Of a stretch of 6,248 nucleotides of DNA, positions 3,453 to 6,248 are shown piece by piece. The notes beneath the pieces are model-generated. The model was given only the letters and a program-made list of their open reading frames with translations. It made no database searches and was not told the DNA's origin. The position numbers were made by a program, and so were the translations under genes. How positions within the stretch are numbered: the first letter of the stretch is position 1; every line of letters begins with the position of its first letter. This DNA is from JBGSOV01 sp964558715 (GTDB lineage: Bacteria > Patescibacteriota > Gracilibacteria > CAIRYL01 > GCA-016699755): contig CAZLFD010000061.1 of NCBI GenBank assembly GCA_964558715.1, positions 1 to 6,248 on the forward strand. The letters run 5' to 3'.

Positions 3453-6137
3453 ATGAAAAAAAATACAGATTTTGCATCCATCGATCACCAGTTAGAATTG
3501 GTGGCTCAGGCTCAACAGAAGTACGCCAGCTTTACGCAAGAGCAGGTCAATATAATCTTTAAAGAGGCTGCCATGGCAGCCAATGAAGCCAGGGTTCCCT
3601 TGGCCACCCAAGCGGTAGCAGAGACAGGAATGGGAATCGTGGTCGACAAAGTCATCAAGAATCACTTTGCTTCCGAGATCATCTATCATAAGTACCATAA
3701 ACTCAAAACCTGCGGTGTGGTAGAAAGCGACCCGCTTTCCGGTTATGAGAAGATTGCTAAGCCCGTTGGGGTCGTCGCCGGCTTTACTCCGGTTACCAAT
3801 CCCACTTCGACGGCAGTGTTTAAGGCGCTGATCTGTTTACTGACCCGCAACGGTTTTATTGTCTGCCCGCACCCCAATGCCGAGAAATGCACGACAGAAG
3901 CACTCAAAATCGTTCGGGATGCAGCGGTAAAAGCAGGAGCTCCGAAAAATATCATTACCTGGGTGAGCGATTCGAGCATCGAGAAGTCGCAGTACCTCAT
4001 GCAACACGGTCAGGTAAGCCTGCTGTTGGCGACTGGTGGTGGTGGCATGGTCAACTCGGCCTATAGCTCGGGAACGCCTTCATTAGGCGTAGGAGCGGGG
4101 GATACTCCGATACTGGTTTCAGAACTTGCCGATATTCAGAGCGCGGTGAGCTCGATCATCCTCAGTAAGACTTTTGATAATGGCGTGATCTGCGCTTCTG
4201 AACAGGTAATCTTTGTCGTCGACGAGATTTACGATGCGATGAAAGCCGAGTTTGCGAAGCGAGGGGCGTATCTATTAAACAAAAAAGAGAAGAAGGCGGT
4301 AGAAAACTGTCTCTTCAACGAAGATGGCAGGATCAATGCTGCCGTAGCCGGAAAATCGGTTAAACATATCGTCGATAAGTGTGGTTTTGCTGTACCGGCA
4401 GGTACCAGGCTTTTGTTGGGTGAAATCCAACAGGTCGGAAAAGAAGAAGCCTTTTCCAGAGAAAAGTTAAGCCCGGTATTAGGCCTTATGCGGGTGAAAG
4501 ATTTTTACGATGGTCTTACGCATGCCTCAAATTTGGTAGATTTTGGTGGATCTGGCCATACCGCAGTGCTCTATACCGATCAAGATAGCGCGGATGGAGA
4601 AGAGCAAATCTCTCGTTTCGGGAAAAAAATGAAAGCCGGCAGATTACTGGTGAACACACCTGCCTCTCAGGGAGCGATCGGAGATCTGTACAACTTCAAA
4701 CTCGAGCCCTCGCTGACACTCGGGTGTGGCTCGTGGGGAAAAAACTCCTTCAGCGGAAACATCGGCCCCTCTAACCTCTTAAATATGGTCACTCTAGCGA
4801 AACGGCAAGAAAACACCCAGTGGTTCAAGGTGCCAAAAGACATCTACTTTAAACGTGGATGCCTAGAGACGGGTTTGCTTGAATTGCAAAAAGAGAACCG
4901 TAAGCGGGCTTTGATCATCACCGATAATCCCATCTTTGAATTGGGTATGGTGAAGCCGGTGCAAGACAAATTACATGAACTCGGTATCACAACCAAAGTC
5001 TTTTCGGATGTGCGGCCTGACCCAGATCTTAAGACAATTCAAATGGGACTGGAACAAGCCAACAGTTTTAAGCCCGATGTGATCATCGCCTTTGGTGGCG
5101 GATCGCCGATGGATGCCGCCAAGATCATCTGGTTGCGCTACGAACAACCCGATGTGTCTTTTGACGGCGTAGCGATGACGTTTATGGACATTCAAAAACG
5201 GATCTATGAAATCCCTAAACTGGGTGCAAAGGCAACTCTGGTCGCGATTCCCACGACATCTGGAACAGGTTCTGAAGTTACGCCATTTGCGGTCGTCACA
5301 GATGAAGACAAGGGCGTGAAATATCCTTTGGCAGACTATACCTTAACCCCGACCATGGCGATTATCGATGCCAATTTCGTCGATAAAATGCCCCCGTCGT
5401 TGACGGCATATAGTGGCATCGATGCGATGACACATTCCCTAGAAGCCTATGTATCGAGCTTTGCCACACCGTTTACCGATCCGCATGCCCTCAAGGCCAT
5501 CAAAATGCTGTTTGATAATCTGCCTCAGGCATATGACAAAGGCGAAAAAGCACCACATGCCAGAGAGCGTGTACACGAGGCGTCGACCATAGCCGGTATG
5601 GCTTTCGCCAATGCTTTCCTAGGTATTTGCCACTCGATGGCGCACAAGCTGGGTGCAGAGTATGGTATTCCGCATGGCCTCGCCAACGCTTTGATGCTCT
5701 CTTACGTAATGCGCTACAACGCAACCGATAAACCGTTTAAACAAGCATCCTTTTCTCAGTATCCATACCCCAAGGCGCGCCAGCGGTATGCCGAGATCAT
5801 CGATTTTTTGGATAGAGGATGCTCTCTGACCGAAGACGAGAAGGTGGATATTCTCATTGCCGAGGTCGAAGGGCTGAAACGCAAGATCGGTATCCCTAAA
5901 AGTATCAAAGAGTATCTGGGGGATACGGTTACCGAAAAGCAGTATCTGGCCAATCTGGATGAAGTCGCCCAGAAGGCATTTGACGATCAATGCACCGGTA
6001 CTAATCCACGCTATCCTTTGATTGTGGAATTAAAACAACTGCTTACAGACGCTTACTACGGCAGCCCTACTTATGACAGTGACGAAGCCATGCAAGAGGC
6101 AATGGAACAAGCGAGGGATGATGCAGAGGGAAACTAG
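3453..6137 (+). CDS. adhE: Bifunctional aldehyde-alcohol dehydrogenase AdhE
   Basis: This cytoplasmic fermentation enzyme converts acetyl-CoA to acetaldehyde and then ethanol, oxidising two NADH. At 894 residues it is full length (E. coli AdhE has 891). Residues about 10-445 are the CoA-acylating aldehyde dehydrogenase domain, with catalytic C247 in FDNGVICASEQ. A linker (KVPKDIYFKRGCLETG, about 459-474) leads to the iron-dependent alcohol dehydrogenase domain (about 475-870). That domain has the NAD-binding GGGSPMDAAK (548-557), TTSGTGSEVTPFAVVTD (601-617) and the predicted iron ligands D657, H661, H727 and H741, which match the known E. coli ligands with a constant offset of four. Members of this family assemble into helical spirosomes. 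The tail after YYG is acidic (DSDEAM, later ARDDAEGN), unlike the lysine- and alanine-rich E. coli tail. ATG 3453 is preceded by a strong promoter but no clear ribosome-binding site. The gene stands alone, 205 bases after the antiporter gene. Confidence 0.98.
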   Translation: MKKNTDFASIDHQLELVAQAQQKYASFTQEQVNIIFKEAAMAANEARVPLATQAVAETGMGIVVDKVIKNHFASEIIYHKYHKLKTCGVVESDPLSGYEKIAKPVGVVAGFTPVTNPTSTAVFKALICLLTRNGFIVCPHPNAEKCTTEALKIVRDAAVKAGAPKNIITWVSDSSIEKSQYLMQHGQVSLLLATGGGGMVNSAYSSGTPSLGVGAGDTPILVSELADIQSAVSSIILSKTFDNGVICASEQVIFVVDEIYDAMKAEFAKRGAYLLNKKEKKAVENCLFNEDGRINAAVAGKSVKHIVDKCGFAVPAGTRLLLGEIQQVGKEEAFSREKLSPVLGLMRVKDFYDGLTHASNLVDFGGSGHTAVLYTDQDSADGEEQISRFGKKMKAGRLLVNTPASQGAIGDLYNFKLEPSLTLGCGSWGKNSFSGNIGPSNLLNMVTLAKRQENTQWFKVPKDIYFKRGCLETGLLELQKENRKRALIITDNPIFELGMVKPVQDKLHELGITTKVFSDVRPDPDLKTIQMGLEQANSFKPDVIIAFGGGSPMDAAKIIWLRYEQPDVSFDGVAMTFMDIQKRIYEIPKLGAKATLVAIPTTSGTGSEVTPFAVVTDEDKGVKYPLADYTLTPTMAIIDANFVDKMPPSLTAYSGIDAMTHSLEAYVSSFATPFTDPHALKAIKMLFDNLPQAYDKGEKAPHARERVHEASTIAGMAFANAFLGICHSMAHKLGAEYGIPHGLANALMLSYVMRYNATDKPFKQASFSQYPYPKARQRYAEIIDFLDRGCSLTEDEKVDILIAEVEGLKRKIGIPKSIKEYLGDTVTEKQYLANLDEVAQKAFDDQCTGTNPRYPLIVELKQLLTDAYYGSPTYDSDEAMQEAMEQARDDAEGN

Positions 6138-6248
6138 CGGCAAAAAGTATTTATGACACTTTAATAATTACTTAACAATACATGCGTCGCTGCTTCTCTT
6201 CTAAGCCCCAATTCCCGTGACACTTTTCTTTCACTCACAAAGAATGGT

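Noticed and set aside
5500..5990. Minus-strand frames up to 123 codons opposite adhE
   Set aside because: They are complementary to strongly conserved adhE codons covering the metal-binding region, and no plausible start site or motif is present.
6138..6248. Terminator or new gene after adhE
   Set aside because: No GC-rich stem followed by T run is visible, and the ATG at the extreme edge (6245) cannot be assessed.
1..6248. CRISPR array, toxin-antitoxin pair, phage defence cassette or prophage
   Set aside because: There are no regularly spaced repeats, no recognisable toxin or antitoxin pair, and no nuclease, helicase or phage structural protein in any frame.

Overview
The window holds an insertion sequence in its first fifth, an intergenic or accessory stretch to about 2.0 kb, and two well-preserved metabolic or transport genes filling the rest. 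Organism: a bacterium of moderate GC with genes packed on both strands. The adhE promoter is a near-perfect sigma70-type signal, so a sigma70-using host is likely. None of the main start codons has a clear Shine-Dalgarno sequence. Together with a fresh IS630-type insertion and a decayed small gene, this would fit a fermentative or host-associated bacterium with a mobile-element load. I cannot name a genus from the sequence.

Positions 1-1285 (minus strand): an apparently complete IS630-family element (274-1179) lies at a duplicated TA inside a small gene of unknown function (61-1285). Removing the element and one TA copy rejoins the small gene in frame. The small gene also carries a separate one-base frameshift near 189-200. 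The transposase is split into an N-terminal helix-turn-helix ORF and a C-terminal DD34E catalytic ORF in the -1 frame, with a run of eight A in the overlap where programmed frameshifting could make a product of about 280 residues.

Positions 1286-1525: a gene-free, GC-rich stretch with two inverted repeats. Positions 1526-1855 (minus): an unrecognised small helical protein. Positions 1856-2050: a divergent intergenic region with a possible promoter.

Positions 2051-3247 (plus): a CPA2 (KefB/KefC-like) cation:proton antiporter consisting only of the membrane domain. Positions 3248-3452: an intergenic region with a strong extended -10 promoter. Positions 3453-6137 (plus): full-length bifunctional aldehyde-alcohol dehydrogenase AdhE with all expected catalytic and iron-binding residues. 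The last 111 bases show no identifiable gene.

The antiporter and AdhE point the same way but appear to be transcribed separately. AdhE regenerates NAD+ by reducing acetyl-CoA to ethanol during fermentation, and the antiporter would handle cation or pH balance. I found no evidence of a new multi-gene system here. The most unusual items are the dissectable IS insertion into an uncharacterised gene, the structured GC-rich block beside it, and the unrecognised ORF at 1526-1855.
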